Assembly (NCBI GenBank): GCA_018821435.1
Contig: JAHJME010000015.1
Coordinates: 157,164-221,163 of the forward strand
Length of the DNA: 64,000 nt
Source: Alphaproteobacteria bacterium
Lineage (GTDB): Bacteria; Pseudomonadota; Alphaproteobacteria; Caulobacterales; Caulobacteraceae
Direction: 5' to 3'
The translations under genes were made by a program, and so were the position numbers. Of the stretch, positions 17,028 through 27,673 are shown piece after piece. The notes beneath the pieces were generated by a model. It searched no databases. It saw only the letters and a list, made by a program, of their open reading frames with translations, and had not been told where the DNA came from. The first letter of the stretch is position 1, and each line of letters begins with the position of its first letter.

Positions 17028-17714
17028 CTACTTGTTGTTGTTGGCGTCCCCGCCGCCGCCGCCCGTCGCCGCGGCGATCAGGGCCGCGATGCGGTCGGTG
17101 GAGTCGGCGGCCTGGCTCAGCACGCTGAGCGCGCCCTGGCCGGGGCGCACCGCGCCGGCCATCTGCGACGCGGCCGACTGGGCCACGGCGATGGCGCCGT
17201 TCTGAACCTTGGACATGCCGGAGGCCGCGATCATCCGCGCCGAGGCGTCCGGATAGATGAAGCCGTGCGTGGAATAGGTCGAACCGCCGAGGTCGCGGTT
17301 GGGGTCGTACCAGACCTTGACCTGGCTCCAGTCGCCCGAGGGGGAGACGTCGATGACGGTGACGTCCTTCTCCACCTTGCCACGCGAACCCTCGATCGGG
17401 CTCCAGTTGGCGTGGGTGATCTGCACGACGCGGTCGGTCAGCACCTGGCTGACCACGGCCACGTGGCCAAGGCGCATGCGTTGGGTGGGCTTGAAGCACA
17501 GCACCGCGCCGGCGCGGGGCTGGAATCCGGTCTCATATTTGCCCGAGGCTTGCTGCCACCAGGTCCAGGCGTCGCCGAAAATCTGCACGCCCGAAATCAA
17601 GCGGGCGAAGGGCACGCACTGCCAATAGGTGTCGGCCACCGCCCCTGCGGGCGTGAAGGCGACGAAGGCCGCGGCGGCCAGGGAACCCAGAAGGGCCCGC
17701 GTCCGTTTCAGCAT
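17028..17714 (-). CDS. Secreted CHAP-domain (NlpC/P60-like) amidase or endopeptidase
   Basis: This 228-aa protein has a signal peptide (about 1-27, cleavage after AVA). The CHAP-type catalytic residues are the cysteine in WQCVPFAR (Cys33), His in LGHVAVV, and a later polar residue in THANW. The family cleaves peptidoglycan stem peptides or the amide bond to muramic acid. The C-terminal 70 residues are Ala/Gly-rich and end in a GGGGG-DANNNK tail. ATG 17714 has GGGGAG upstream; an in-frame GTG at 17735 is an alternative. The upstream intergenic region carries a consensus DnaA box. Confidence 0.85.
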   Translation of the reverse strand: MLKRTRALLGSLAAAAFVAFTPAGAVADTYWQCVPFARLISGVQIFGDAWTWWQQASGKYETGFQPRAGAVLCFKPTQRMRLGHVAVVSQVLTDRVVQITHANWSPIEGSRGKVEKDVTVIDVSPSGDWSQVKVWYDPNRDLGGSTYSTHGFIYPDASARMIAASGMSKVQNGAIAVAQSAASQMAGAVRPGQGALSVLSQAADSTDRIAALIAAATGGGGGDANNNK

Positions 17715-17811
17715 CTTCGGTGAACTCCCCGACACTACGAGTGAAGGGGTAACCGTATCTGCCTTGAGTGAAAAGAGGGTTTACGCCGCGTGGCGGGATG
17801 TCGCGCACGGT

Positions 17812-17820
17812 TTATCCACA
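17812..17820 (+). promoter_or_regulatory. Consensus DnaA box TTATCCACA
   Basis: An exact match to the 9-mer DnaA box in the divergent region, about 98 bp before the CHAP start and 396 bp before terC. DnaA acts as a transcription factor in Caulobacter, so control of the cell-wall hydrolase is possible; binding is not shown. Confidence 0.45.
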
Positions 17821-18163
17821 GCCACGCTCAGGCATGACCCCGAACATGCGTTCGAATGAGCCAGTTGACCTTAGCAACGCGCCAGTCAAAAGACGAAACC
17901 CAAGAAAACTATTGCGGCACGCTTGCGGAACATCTCGTAATTGAGCTCCGATTAACTTGCATTCGACCCTGCCCTTAACACCTTGTAATTTTTTCTAGTC
18001 TTTCCCTCACGTGAACGTAACAAGCCGAAACAAGAGCTCGGCGTCGGGCCGCGAGGGTTCGCCAAGACTCGCCTAAGAGGAGAAATCCCGCTTCACGAGC
18101 CCGTGAGCGGGATCAACCGTGCACAAAAAAGCGGCGCTGTAGAAAGTCACGCCACGCCCTAGT

Positions 18164-18175
18164 CATACGCGTATG
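18164..18175. promoter_or_regulatory. Perfect 12-bp palindrome upstream of terC
   Basis: CATACGCGTATG is a perfect palindrome 41 bp before the terC ATG, close to where a promoter would lie. A candidate operator; the regulator is unknown. Confidence 0.35.
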
Positions 18176-18215
18176 GGTCGATTAGATACGTGTACGAATA
18201 TCGCCGGAGGAACTG

Positions 18216-19007
18216 ATGGATATCGCCGCGCTCGTCGCCGACCCGGCCGCCTGGGCCGCGCTCATCACCCTCGTGGTGATGGAGGTCGTGCTGGGCATCG
18301 ACAATCTGATCTTCATCTCGATCCTCTCGAACAAGCTGCCCGAACATCAGCGCGCGCGCACCCGCCGGATCGGCATCGCCCTGGCGCTGATCATGCGCCT
18401 GGGCCTGCTCTCGACCCTGGCCTTCATCGTCGGCCTGACCCAGCCGGTGTTCGCCCTGCCTTGGCAGGGTCCGCTGAACGCGCAGGGCGTCCCGTCCTTC
18501 GAACTGGCATTCTCCTGGCGCGACCTGATCCTGATCGCCGGCGGCCTGTTCCTGGTGTGGAAGGCGACGATCGAGATCCACGAAAAGGTCGATCCCGCGG
18601 AGACCCACGGCGTCGTGGACGCCAAGGGCAAGATGATCACCAACGTCGGCACGGCGATCTTCCAGATCATCCTGCTGGACCTGGTGTTCTCGATCGACTC
18701 GATCCTGACGGCGGTCGGCATGACCGACCACCTGCCGATCATGATCGTGGCCGTGGTCATCGCCGTCGGCGTGATGCTGGTGGCCGCCGATCCGCTGGCC
18801 GACTTCATCAACAAGAACCCGACCGTGGTGATGCTGGCCTTGGGCTTCCTGCTGATGATCGGCGCGGTGCTGATCGCCGACGGCTTCGGCGTCCACGTGC
18901 CCAAGGGCTACATCTACGCCGCCATGGCCTTCTCCGCCGGCGTCGAGGCGCTGAACATGCTGTCCCGCCGCAAGACACCGAAGGTCGACGACAAGACGCT
19001 GCACTGA
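18216..19007 (+). CDS. TerC-family integral membrane protein
   Basis: This 263-aa protein has seven hydrophobic segments and the paired acidic membrane motifs typical of TerC/Alx proteins: GIDNLIF (about 28-34) in the first and FSIDSIL (about 160-166) in a middle helix. The family exports metal ions, notably manganese, or metallates exported proteins. The ATG has CGGAGGAA 6 nt upstream, a strong ribosome site. The long leader suggests regulated expression, but no known metal riboswitch could be matched. Confidence 0.9.
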   Translation: MDIAALVADPAAWAALITLVVMEVVLGIDNLIFISILSNKLPEHQRARTRRIGIALALIMRLGLLSTLAFIVGLTQPVFALPWQGPLNAQGVPSFELAFSWRDLILIAGGLFLVWKATIEIHEKVDPAETHGVVDAKGKMITNVGTAIFQIILLDLVFSIDSILTAVGMTDHLPIMIVAVVIAVGVMLVAADPLADFINKNPTVVMLALGFLLMIGAVLIADGFGVHVPKGYIYAAMAFSAGVEALNMLSRRKTPKVDDKTLH

Positions 19008-19021
19008 CTTCGGCCAAAATT

Positions 19022-19130
19022 GCTCCCCATCGGGGGAGCTGTCGGCGAATTCCGACTGAGGGGGTCCGCTCAAAAGGCGGGGATGACCCCCTCCACCGCT
19101 TCGCGGTCCCCCTCCCCCGAAAGGGGAGGA
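19022..19130. repeat. Palindromic intergenic repeat between terC and priA
   Basis: Three stem-loops follow one another: GCTCCCC/GGGGAGC (19022-19028/19033-19039), GAGGGGGTC/GACCCCCTC (19058-19066/19085-19093) and a terminal CTCCCC/GGGGAG hairpin (about 19111-19129). The unit resembles the 14.5-kb element and lies between two convergent genes, where it can stop transcription from both sides. Confidence 0.65.
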
Positions 19131-19140
19131 ATTGGAGTGC

Positions 19141-21297
19141 CTACAGAAAACTATACGGGTCGATGTCGATCGCCACGCGGATCTGCCCGGGCGGTCGGAC
19201 GCGGGCGCGCCAGGCGGCCATATAGGCCGAGAGGTCCACACCCCGGTCCGCCCGGACCAGGAAGCGCTTGCGCCGCCGGCCGCGGATCAGCCCCAGCGGC
19301 GCGTCGGCGGGGCCATATACCTCCACCCCCGGCGTATTGGGCGCCGCCTGGGCCATGCCCTGCACGAACGCCTCCAGCTGGGTCATGTCGGGCCCGGACG
19401 CGATCACCGCCGCCAGCCGGCCGAACGGCGGCAGGCTGGCCAGTTCCCGTTCGGCCATCTCGGCCGCCACGAACGCGTCGCGGTCCTGGGCCTGCAGCGC
19501 CTGCATCACCGCATGCTCCGGGGCATAGGTCTGCAACAGCGCCCGGCCCGGCCGGTCCCGCCGCCCCGCCCGCCCCGTCGCCTGGGCCAGCAGCTGATAG
19601 GTCCGCTCGGCCGCCCGCAGGTCGCCGCCGCGAAGCCCGAGGTCGGCGTCCACCACCCCCACCAGGGTCAGGTTCGGGAAATTGTGCCCCTTGGCCGCCG
19701 CCTGGGTGGCCACCAGGATGTCGATCTCGCCGGCGGCCATGGTCTCGACCATCCGCCGCGCCTCGCGCGCATCGAACACCGTGTCGGACGAGAAGACGCT
19801 GATCCGCGCGTCGGGGAACAACGCCCGCGCCTCCTCCTCCACCCGCTCCACCCCCGGCCCGATGGAGACCAGGCTGTCCTTGGCCCCGCAGTGCGGGCAG
19901 GCGGTCGGCTTGGGCATCGAGAAGCCGGTCAGGTGGCAGACCAGGCGGCCGGTATAGCGATGCTCTACCAGCCAGCTGTCGGTGTCGGGCGCGGTCATCC
20001 GCTCGCCGCACGCCTTGCACAACACCAGAGGCGCATAGCCCCGGCGGTTGAGGAACAGCAGGCTCTGCTCGCCCCGTTCCCAGGTCTCGGCCATGGCCGC
20101 CACCAGAGGCGGCGACAGCCAGCGCCCGGTCTCGGGCGGGCTCTCGCGCAGGTCGATAAGGGTGATGTCGGGCAGCCGCGCCGCGCCGTGCCGCGCCGTG
20201 AGCTTCAGCCAGCCGTAGCGGCCGGTTTCGGCGTTGCGCAGGCTCTCCAGCGACGGCGTGGCCGAGGCCAGCACCACCGCCGCGTCCTCGATCCGCCCCC
20301 GCACCACCGCCAGGTCGCGGGCGTGATAGATGAAGCCTTCTTCCTGCTTGAACGAGCCGTCGTGCTCCTCGTCGACGACGATCAGCTTCAGCCGGCGGAA
20401 CGGCAGGAACAGCGCCGAGCGCGCGCCCACCACGATCCGGCAGGCCCCGGCGGCCACGGCTTCCCACACCCTGCGCCGCGCCGGCGGGGCGACGTCGGAG
20501 TGCCATTCGCCGGGCTGGGCGCCGAAACGGCTGGCGACGCGGGCGATCACCGCCTGGGTCAGAGCGATCTCCGGCAGCAGGATCAGCACCTGCGCCTCCG
20601 GATCGTGGGCCAGGGCGGCGGCGGCGGCCTCCAGATAGACTTCGGTCTTGCCCGAGCCCGTGACCCCGTCCAGCAGGGTGACGCCGAACCCGGCCACCGC
20701 GGCGGCCTTCAGCACATCGGCGGCCGCCCCCTGGCTTTCGCTCAGCGTCGCGCCGTGCAGGCTCAGGTCCGGCGGATCGAACCGCGCCTCGGCGACGATG
20801 TAGTCCAGCGCCAGGGCGCCCTCGTCCACCAACCCCTTCACCACGCTCGACGAGACGCCGGCGGCGCGCGCCAGGTCGGCGGGCGGCAGGGGCGTCGTGG
20901 CCGCGTCCAACACCTTGGTCCGCGCCGCCGTGGGCCGGGCGGGCTGGAGGCCGGTGGCGCGCACGACCCGCAGCGGGCGAGGCTTTGGCGCGCGGGCGCC
21001 GCGGAGCGCGATGGCCAGCGGCTGCCCAGGCGCATCGACGGAATAGCGGGCGGCCCACTGCACGAACTCCACCGTGCCCGGCGGCAGGGGCGGATCGTCC
21101 AGCCGCTCGGCCACCGGCTTCAGCGGGCGATTTCCGCCAAGCGCGTCGCGAACCTGTACCACCACGCCCCGGATCAGCCGGGGTCCCAGGGGCACCGCGA
21201 CCTGATCGCCGGGCGCCAGGTCCATACCCTCCGGCTCGGCGTAATCGAACGCCTCTGGCAGCGGCATGGGAAGGAGGACGGAGGCGATGCGGCTCAT
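19141..21297 (-). CDS. priA: Primosomal replication restart helicase PriA
   Basis: This 718-aa superfamily 2 helicase reloads the replisome at stalled forks. Seen are an N-terminal DNA-binding domain (1 to about 105), Walker A GVTGSGKT (211-218), Walker B DEEH (309-312), SATPS (345-349) and a C-terminal helicase domain with QAxGRAGR. The zinc region is unusual. The first site pairs are kept (Cys427/Cys430 and Cys467/Cys470), but of the second site only Cys454 remains. The positions equivalent to the other three cysteines are Ala436, Thr439 and Thr457. The gene diverges from the transaldolase gene by 90 bp. Confidence 0.95.
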   Translation of the reverse strand: MSRIASVLLPMPLPEAFDYAEPEGMDLAPGDQVAVPLGPRLIRGVVVQVRDALGGNRPLKPVAERLDDPPLPPGTVEFVQWAARYSVDAPGQPLAIALRGARAPKPRPLRVVRATGLQPARPTAARTKVLDAATTPLPPADLARAAGVSSSVVKGLVDEGALALDYIVAEARFDPPDLSLHGATLSESQGAAADVLKAAAVAGFGVTLLDGVTGSGKTEVYLEAAAAALAHDPEAQVLILLPEIALTQAVIARVASRFGAQPGEWHSDVAPPARRRVWEAVAAGACRIVVGARSALFLPFRRLKLIVVDEEHDGSFKQEEGFIYHARDLAVVRGRIEDAAVVLASATPSLESLRNAETGRYGWLKLTARHGAARLPDITLIDLRESPPETGRWLSPPLVAAMAETWERGEQSLLFLNRRGYAPLVLCKACGERMTAPDTDSWLVEHRYTGRLVCHLTGFSMPKPTACPHCGAKDSLVSIGPGVERVEEEARALFPDARISVFSSDTVFDAREARRMVETMAAGEIDILVATQAAAKGHNFPNLTLVGVVDADLGLRGGDLRAAERTYQLLAQATGRAGRRDRPGRALLQTYAPEHAVMQALQAQDRDAFVAAEMAERELASLPPFGRLAAVIASGPDMTQLEAFVQGMAQAAPNTPGVEVYGPADAPLGLIRGRRRKRFLVRADRGVDLSAYMAAWRARVRPPGQIRVAIDIDPYSFL

Positions 21298-21387
21298 GTC
21301 TGCAGGAGGTGGGTTTTGCGCTTGGGGCCTTCGCAGCTACAAGCGCCCCGAACAAGATCAAAGATCGCCAAGCTCCAAGGTCAGATA

Positions 21388-22041
21388 ATGCAGCTTTTCC
21401 TCGACACCACCGACACCGCCGTCCTGAAGGACCTGGCCGCCACCGGCCTGGTCGACGGCGTGACCACCAATCCGTCGCTGATCGCCAAGTCCGGCCGCAA
21501 CATGCTGGAGGTGATCGCCGAGATCTGCGGCGTGATCGACGGCCCGGTTTCCGCGGAAGTCGCCGCCATGGACCTGCCCGGCATGCTGGCCGAGGGCCGC
21601 AAGCTGGCCGGCGTGGCCCCGAACGTCGTGGTGAAGGTGCCGCTGACCCGCGAGGGCCTGATGGCCACCCGCGAATTCTCGGCCGAGGGCATCCAGACCA
21701 ACGTCACCCTCTGCTTCTCGGCCGCCCAGGCCCTGCTGGCCGCCAAGTCGGGCGCCACCTACATCAGCCCCTTCATCGGCCGGCTGGACGATCACGGCGC
21801 CACGGGCATGGACCTGATCACCGAGATCCGGGCGATCTACGACAACTACGACTTCGACACCGAAATCCTGGCCGCCTCGATCCGCTCGCCGGCCCACGTG
21901 GCCGAGGCCGCGCTCTCGGGCGCCGACTGCGCGACCATCCCGCCGTCGGTCTTCCAGGCGCTTTTCAAGCATCCGTTAACCGAACAGGGGCTCCAACAGT
22001 TCATGGCGGACTGGGCCAAGACGGGCCAGTCCATCCTGTAA
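21388..22041 (+). CDS. Small transaldolase / fructose-6-phosphate aldolase
   Basis: This 217-aa TIM-barrel enzyme matches the short transaldolase subfamily. It has the N-terminal FLDT motif, GVTTNPSL (24-31) and the Schiff-base Lys83 in VVKVPLT, followed by QTNVTLCFS and SPFIGRLDD. It acts in the non-oxidative pentose phosphate pathway, or as an F6P aldolase; the two cannot be separated with confidence here. It precedes the DUF484-xerC pair by 13 bp and is probably co-transcribed with them. Confidence 0.9.
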   Translation: MQLFLDTTDTAVLKDLAATGLVDGVTTNPSLIAKSGRNMLEVIAEICGVIDGPVSAEVAAMDLPGMLAEGRKLAGVAPNVVVKVPLTREGLMATREFSAEGIQTNVTLCFSAAQALLAAKSGATYISPFIGRLDDHGATGMDLITEIRAIYDNYDFDTEILAASIRSPAHVAEAALSGADCATIPPSVFQALFKHPLTEQGLQQFMADWAKTGQSIL

Positions 22042-22054
22042 GGGTTCGAGACGC

Positions 22055-22807
22055 ATGGACGGGTCGCAGGGTGAGTTCTCTTTCGGCGAGGCCCCTGCGG
22101 CTGCGCCAGCGAAGTCCAGGCCGTCCCAGCGCGCGAGCGCGCTGGTCCCCTTCCCTGACGCCGCGCCCGATCCCTCCGCGATCCGCCGCTTCCTGGCGGA
22201 CAATCCCGACTTCCTGAAAGCCGACGCGGGCCTGCTGGCCGAACTGGGCCTGACCGTCGCCGGCGGCAACGTGGTCGAGTTCGCCCCCATGGCCCGCGTC
22301 CACGCCGCCCACCAGCGCGAGGCCGAGCAGCGCGCCATGCTGGAAGAGACGGCCCGCGCCAATTTCGCCGCCCAGGCCCAGACCCACGGCGCCGTCGTCG
22401 ACTTGCTGGACGCCCGCAACCTGTCGGACCTCGCCCGCCGGGTGGACGACATGGCCCGCACCCGGTTCGGCCTGGCCGCCGGGATCGTCGCCCTGGAGAG
22501 CGAGGGCCTGCCCCCCGCCGGCTGGAAGCACCTGGTCGAGGGTCAGGTCGACCTGATCCTGGACGGCCCGCGCCGTATGGCCCGCATGGGCTTCGCGCCC
22601 ACCGCGCTCGGCCTCTTCGATCCCGAGGTCGGCGAGATCCAGTCGACGGCCATGGTCCGCATGGCGATCTGGGAGCCGTCGCGCCAGGGCCTGTTGGCCT
22701 TCGGGTCGGTCAATCCCGACGATTTCACCCCGGACATGGGCGCCGAACTGGTCGCGTTCCTGGCCCGCGTGGTCGAACGCACGGCGGAGCGATGGCCGCT
22801 CCTCTGA
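22055..22807 (+). CDS. DUF484 family protein
   Basis: This 250-aa protein is the DUF484 family member usually encoded before xerC. The start of the family domain, with a FLADNPDFL segment, is at about 48-56. A long helix with QREAEQRAML follows, then a GAF-like C-terminal half. The first 40 residues are low-complexity. No enzymatic residues are evident and the function is unknown. It overlaps the xerC start by 16 bp, implying translational coupling. Confidence 0.85.
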   Translation: MDGSQGEFSFGEAPAAAPAKSRPSQRASALVPFPDAAPDPSAIRRFLADNPDFLKADAGLLAELGLTVAGGNVVEFAPMARVHAAHQREAEQRAMLEETARANFAAQAQTHGAVVDLLDARNLSDLARRVDDMARTRFGLAAGIVALESEGLPPAGWKHLVEGQVDLILDGPRRMARMGFAPTALGLFDPEVGEIQSTAMVRMAIWEPSRQGLLAFGSVNPDDFTPDMGAELVAFLARVVERTAERWPLL

Positions 22808-23718
22808 CCGCCGCCCAGGCCCGGACGGCCTGGCTGGAACACCTGGAGCACGAACGCCGGTCCTCCCCGCGTACGCTGGAGGCCTATGGCTTCGCGGCGG
22901 CCCGCTACATCTTCTTCCTGGAACAGCACCGGGGCGAGAGCCTGACGGTCCCTGGCCTGACCACCGTCACGGCGGGCGAGCTGCGCGCGTGGCTGGCGCA
23001 CCTGCGGTCCGGCGACCATCCGCTGTCGCCCCGCTCGCTCAGCCAGTCGCTGTCGGCGATCCGCACCTTCCACCGCTTCCTGGACCGCCGGCTGGACGCC
23101 CCCAATTCGGCGGTCACCCTGGTGCGCGGCCCGCGCGTGAAGCCCGGCGTCCCGCGCCCGATCACCGAGGACCAGGCCGCAGGCCTGCTGGAAGAGCCGT
23201 CGCTCGACCCCGACCGCGAGTCCTGGGAGGCCGCCCGCGACCAAGCGGTGCTGACCCTGCTGTACGGCTGCGGCCTGCGGATCTCGGAGGGGCTGTCGCT
23301 GAAACGCTCGGACGCGCCGCTAAGCGACGTGCTGCGGATCACCGGCAAGGGGTCGAAGACCCGGATGGTGCCCGTCCTGCCCGCCGTGCGCGAGGCCGTG
23401 GACGCCTACCTGGCCGAGGTTCCGTTCGTGCTGGCGCCCGACGGCCCGCTATTCCTGGCCAAGCGCGGCGGACGCTTGAGCCCTCGCCACGTCCAGCAGA
23501 CCGTGCAGAACCTGCGCGGCCGCCTGGGCCTGCCCGCCAGCGCCACGCCGCACGCGCTGCGCCATTCGTTCGCCACCCACCTGCTGGGGGCCGGCGCGGA
23601 TCTTCGCTCGATCCAGGAATTGTTGGGCCACGCCTCCCTGTCGACCACCCAGCGCTATACTGAGGTCGACGCGGCCGCGCTGCTGGGCGCCTACAACCAG
23701 GCCCACCCCCACGCCTGA
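22792..23718 (+). CDS. xerC: Tyrosine recombinase XerC
   Basis: This 308-aa recombinase has an N-terminal SAM-like core-binding domain (about 8-105) and a catalytic domain holding all expected residues: Arg163 (CGLRISE), Lys186 (GKGSKT), His254 and Arg257 (HALRHSFATH), His280 (LLGHASL) and Tyr289 (TQRYTEV). With XerD it resolves chromosome dimers at dif near FtsK. The DUF484-xerC order is the conserved housekeeping arrangement, so this is not a phage integrase. Confidence 0.93.
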   Translation: MAAPLTAAQARTAWLEHLEHERRSSPRTLEAYGFAAARYIFFLEQHRGESLTVPGLTTVTAGELRAWLAHLRSGDHPLSPRSLSQSLSAIRTFHRFLDRRLDAPNSAVTLVRGPRVKPGVPRPITEDQAAGLLEEPSLDPDRESWEAARDQAVLTLLYGCGLRISEGLSLKRSDAPLSDVLRITGKGSKTRMVPVLPAVREAVDAYLAEVPFVLAPDGPLFLAKRGGRLSPRHVQQTVQNLRGRLGLPASATPHALRHSFATHLLGAGADLRSIQELLGHASLSTTQRYTEVDAAALLGAYNQAHPHA

Positions 23719-23725
23719 CGGCGGA

Positions 23726-23986
23726 TCAGTCGGCGTTGCGGAAGGTGGTGCGGCCCTCGTTCGGGGTGCGCGTCAGGTGGCAGGGGCGGCCACGCTTGTC
23801 GATGACCGCGATATCGCGGCCCTTGGGGCTGTCCAGCACGATCATCGGCAGGCGCTTGCCCGTACGCTCGGCGATGTAATAGGGCGCCGGCCGGCAGCGG
23901 ATCGGCGTGGCGCGGTCCTGCATGTTCGCGGCGCTGGGCTGCGCCGAGGCCAGCATCACGGCGATGGCGATGGAGGCCGGATCCAC
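23726..23986 (-). CDS. Small secreted Cys-containing protein (86 aa)
   Basis: I do not recognise this protein. The GTG start overlaps the stop of the upstream gene by one base (TAGTG), so the two are translationally coupled. The N-terminal 20 residues look like a signal sequence. The mature part has two cysteines 38 residues apart and a basic, beta-rich composition (RDIAVIDKRGRPCHL). It may be a diverged paralogue of its neighbour, which has a similar size, export signal and Cys-Cys layout. Confidence 0.6.
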   Translation of the reverse strand: MDPASIAIAVMLASAQPSAANMQDRATPIRCRPAPYYIAERTGKRLPMIVLDSPKGRDIAVIDKRGRPCHLTRTPNEGRTTFRNAD

Positions 23987-24273
23987 TAGCGCCCCACCTC
24001 ATAGCCGACCACGACCGGCGCGGCGCACCCATCGACCGTCCGCAGCACGGCCTTCTCGTGATTGGCCTTGGGCAGCTTGCCCAGGTTCGCCATCTTCGCC
24101 TTGCCGTCCTGGCGGTAGAGCAGCGCCGGGTCGGCGATCTCGTAGCGGCCATTGGACTTGCAGACGGGCCGCGCGGCGGAATCGATCATCGCCATGTGCG
24201 GCCGCGCATCGGCGGCCGACACCGGGGCCGTCGGCGTGGCGGCGACGGTCATGACGGCGAGCAGCACGAGCAT
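23986..24273 (-). CDS. Small secreted Cys-containing protein (95 aa)
   Basis: I do not recognise this protein. It has a signal peptide (about 1-20, cleavage near VSA-AD) and a mature domain with two cysteines (ARPVCKS and VDGCAAP) that could form one disulfide. It is the first gene of a two-gene unit. Its upstream region (24274-24399) is AT-richer, with a GAATC methylation-type site and CTTAATTAGG that could be part of a promoter. Confidence 0.6.
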   Translation of the reverse strand: MLVLLAVMTVAATPTAPVSAADARPHMAMIDSAARPVCKSNGRYEIADPALLYRQDGKAKMANLGKLPKANHEKAVLRTVDGCAAPVVVGYEVGR

Positions 24274-24399
24274 TGCAGCGTCCCCCTCTGCGCAACAGGA
24301 TTGCAGCAGGCTGCCACCACAATTGCAGGCCGCCTAATTAAGATTCAGCCACGTTGTACAGTTTTTACTGTTCGCTGTCTCGAGGCCGCGAAAGCGGGC

Positions 24400-24821
24400 T
24401 CATCCGCGCACGAACCGGAGCCAGGCGACGCCGCCGTCCTCGCCGGCCTCGGCGCACCGGAAGCCCTCACGCCGGTAGAAAGCCTGGGCGCCGTTGTTGG
24501 CCGCCTGGCATTTGAGCGACAGCCGGCCGCCGGCGGCCGCTAGCACGTGGTCCAGCAGGGCCTTGCCGATGCCTCGGCCGCGCTCGGTCACATAAAGCGA
24601 GTGCAGGAACAATTGCGGCCGGTACAGCGCGGCCATGCCGACGATCCGGCCGGCCTCGATGGCGACGAAGATCTCCTCGTCGCGGGCGGCGGCCAGGAAG
24701 TCCTCGGCCCGGTGCCGCTCGGGCGGGACCCAGGTGAAGGTGTCGCTGAGCACGCGCACGTAGAGGCCGGCGCAGACCGCCAGCTCGTCCGCGCGCGCGC
24801 GGCGGAGCGTCAGACCGTCGG

Positions 24822-24840
<19 letters not shown>
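24400..24840 (-). CDS. GNAT-family N-acetyltransferase
   Basis: This 146-aa protein has the GNAT acetyl-CoA binding signature: LHSLYVTERGRGIGKALLDHV (about 79-99, motif A with RGRGIGKAL) and a C-terminal NNGAQAFYRREGF motif B. It overlaps the 3' end of lpd by 19 bp, so it is probably translated from the TCA operon message. Substrate unknown. Confidence 0.85.
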
Positions 24841-26231
<1,391 letters not shown>

Positions 26232-26232
26232 T

Positions 26233-26391
26233 TTAGTCTTCCAGGTCGTTTGGGGGTTCGGACGCGGCGGGAGATATCACCAGCCTGCCGCCGTCCTTTT
26301 CCAGCTGAACTTCATCGCCCGGCATCTCGAAGCCGGGCGGGAAGACGAGAATCTGGCCGCCGTCCTCCGCCTCGATCAGCTGGGTACGCAC
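26233..26391 (-). CDS. 52-aa AbrB/VapB-like small protein inside the odh operon
   Basis: A short frame fills the odhB-lpd gap exactly. Its GTG (26391) lies 3 nt after the odhB stop and its TAA (26233-26235) is 1 nt before the lpd ATG. The product starts VRTQLIEAEDGGQILVFP and continues PGFEMPGDEVQL with a DGGRLVISP strand. This is the looped-hinge pattern of AbrB/MazE/VapB DNA-binding proteins (G-Q-I-L-V-F-P, then P...GDEV.L). No toxin gene is adjacent. The tight packing supports a real gene; its role, perhaps regulatory, is inference. Confidence 0.65.
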   Translation of the reverse strand: MRTQLIEAEDGGQILVFPPGFEMPGDEVQLEKDGGRLVISPAASEPPNDLED

Positions 26392-26394
26392 GGC

Positions 26395-27627
26395 TCAGAT
26401 GTCCAGCAGCAGCCGGCGCGGATCTTCGAGCGCTTCCTTCACGTGGACCAGGAAGGTAACCGCGCCCTTGCCGTCGACGATCCGGTGATCGTAGCTGACC
26501 GCCAGGTACATCATCGGCCGGATCACGATCTGGCCCTTCTCGACCACCGGCCGGTCCTGGATCTTGTGCATGCCCAGGATGCCCGACTGCGGCGCGTTCA
26601 GGATCGGCGTCGACATCAGCGAGCCATAGATGCCGCCGTTCGAGATGGTGAAGGTCCCGCCCTGCAGGTCCTCCAGCGTCAGGGCGCCGTCGCGGGCCTT
26701 CTTGCCCAGGGCCGCGATCTCCTTCTCGATGTCGGAGAGGCTCATGGCGTCGGCGTCGCGCACCACCGGCGTGACCAGGCCCTTCTCGGTGCCGACCGCG
26801 ACCGAGATGTCGTAGTGGTTCTTGTAGATCAGGTCCGTGCCGTCGATCTCGGCGTTGACCTCGGGCACCTGCTTCAGGCCGTGGATCACCGCCTTCACGA
26901 AGAAGGACATGAAGCCCAGCTTCACGCCGTGCTTCTTCTCGAACGCGTCCTTGTACTCGTTGCGCAGCCCCATCACGGCCGTCATGTCCACCTCGTTGAA
27001 GGTGGTCAGCATGGCGGCGGCGTTCTGGGCCTCCTTCAGCCGGCGCGCGATGGTCTGGCGCAGGCGGGTCATCTTCACGCGTTCTTCGCGCTCGTGGATC
27101 GCGCGCGGGGCGACCGGCGCGGCCGGGGCGGTGGGCGCCGAGGCGCGGGCTTCGAGGGCGGCCAGGGCGTCGCCCTTGGTGACGCGGCCGTCCTTGCCGG
27201 TGCCGGCGATCGCGCCCGCGTCCAGCTTGTTTTCGGCGACGACCCGCTGGGCCGAGGGGGCCAGCACGGGTTCGGCCGCGGCCTTGGCCGGCGCGGCGAC
27301 CGGCGCGGGGGCCGGTTCAGGCTTCGGCGCGGGGGCGGGCGCCGGGGCGGCTTCGGCCTTGGGCGCCGCGGCCTTGGGGGCCGGGGCGGCCGCGCCGTCG
27401 CTGATCTTGCCCAGCAGGGCGCCCGGCTCGACCGTGGCGCCTTCCTCGGCGGTGATCTCGGCCAGCACGCCGTCCGACGGCGAGGCCACTTCCAGGCTCA
27501 CCTTGTCGGTTTCCAGCTCGACCAGGATCTCGTCCTTGCGGACCGCATCGCCGGCCTTCTTCGCCCAGCGCGCCACCGTAGCTTCGGTGACGGACTCACC
27601 GAGGGCGGGGGTCATGATGTCGGCCAT
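26395..27627 (-). CDS. odhB: Dihydrolipoamide succinyltransferase (E2 of 2-oxoglutarate dehydrogenase)
   Basis: This 410-aa E2 component has an N-terminal lipoyl domain with Lys42 in ETDKVSLEV. An Ala/Pro-rich linker (about 80-120) follows, then an E3-binding domain (about 125-160, [13 protein letters not shown]) and a catalytic CAT domain ending with HRIVDG (His381, Asp385). It transfers succinyl to CoA. It lies between odhA and the small AbrB-like gene in the operon. Confidence 0.95.
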   Translation of the reverse strand: MADIMTPALGESVTEATVARWAKKAGDAVRKDEILVELETDKVSLEVASPSDGVLAEITAEEGATVEPGALLGKISDGAAAPAPKAAAPKAEAAPAPAPAPKPEPAPAPVAAPAKAAAEPVLAPSAQRVVAENKLDAGAIAGTGKDGRVTKGDALAALEARASAPTAPAAPVAPRAIHEREERVKMTRLRQTIARRLKEAQNAAAMLTTFNEVDMTAVMGLRNEYKDAFEKKHGVKLGFMSFFVKAVIHGLKQVPEVNAEIDGTDLIYKNHYDISVAVGTEKGLVTPVVRDADAMSLSDIEKEIAALGKKARDGALTLEDLQGGTFTISNGGIYGSLMSTPILNAPQSGILGMHKIQDRPVVEKGQIVIRPMMYLAVSYDHRIVDGKGAVTFLVHVKEALEDPRRLLLDI

Positions 27628-27673
27628 TGGGGGGTAGGCTCCTTAGGTCTCTCGTGGTCGTACGGGACAGGGT

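Larger units (their letters stand above)
17715..18215. other. Long AT-richer intergenic region between CHAP and terC genes
   Basis: About 500 bp without a convincing gene, clearly richer in A and T than its surroundings. It contains a TTATCCACA DnaA box (17812-17820), a CtrA-like TTGA-N7-TTAA (17941-17955), a stem-loop with arms 18087-18096 and 18102-18111 (one bulge), and the 12-bp palindrome 18164-18175. It must hold both divergent promoters and is long enough for a small RNA. No riboswitch consensus (for example yybP-ykoY before terC) was recognisable. Confidence 0.6.

Noticed and set aside
17715..18215. Manganese (yybP-ykoY) riboswitch upstream of terC
   Set aside because: The conserved sequence and paired loops of that riboswitch could not be found in the leader.
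19132..21380. Long plus-strand open frame opposite priA running into the transaldolase
   Set aside because: Product is Arg/Gly/His-rich, with no domain in the antisense part; only the last 217 codons are a real gene.
22792..23718. Phage or island integrase
   Set aside because: The DUF484-xerC order and motifs identify housekeeping XerC; no attachment sites or phage genes are near.
26233..26391. Toxin-antitoxin module in the odh operon
   Set aside because: The AbrB-like frame has no PIN, MazF or other toxin frame beside it.
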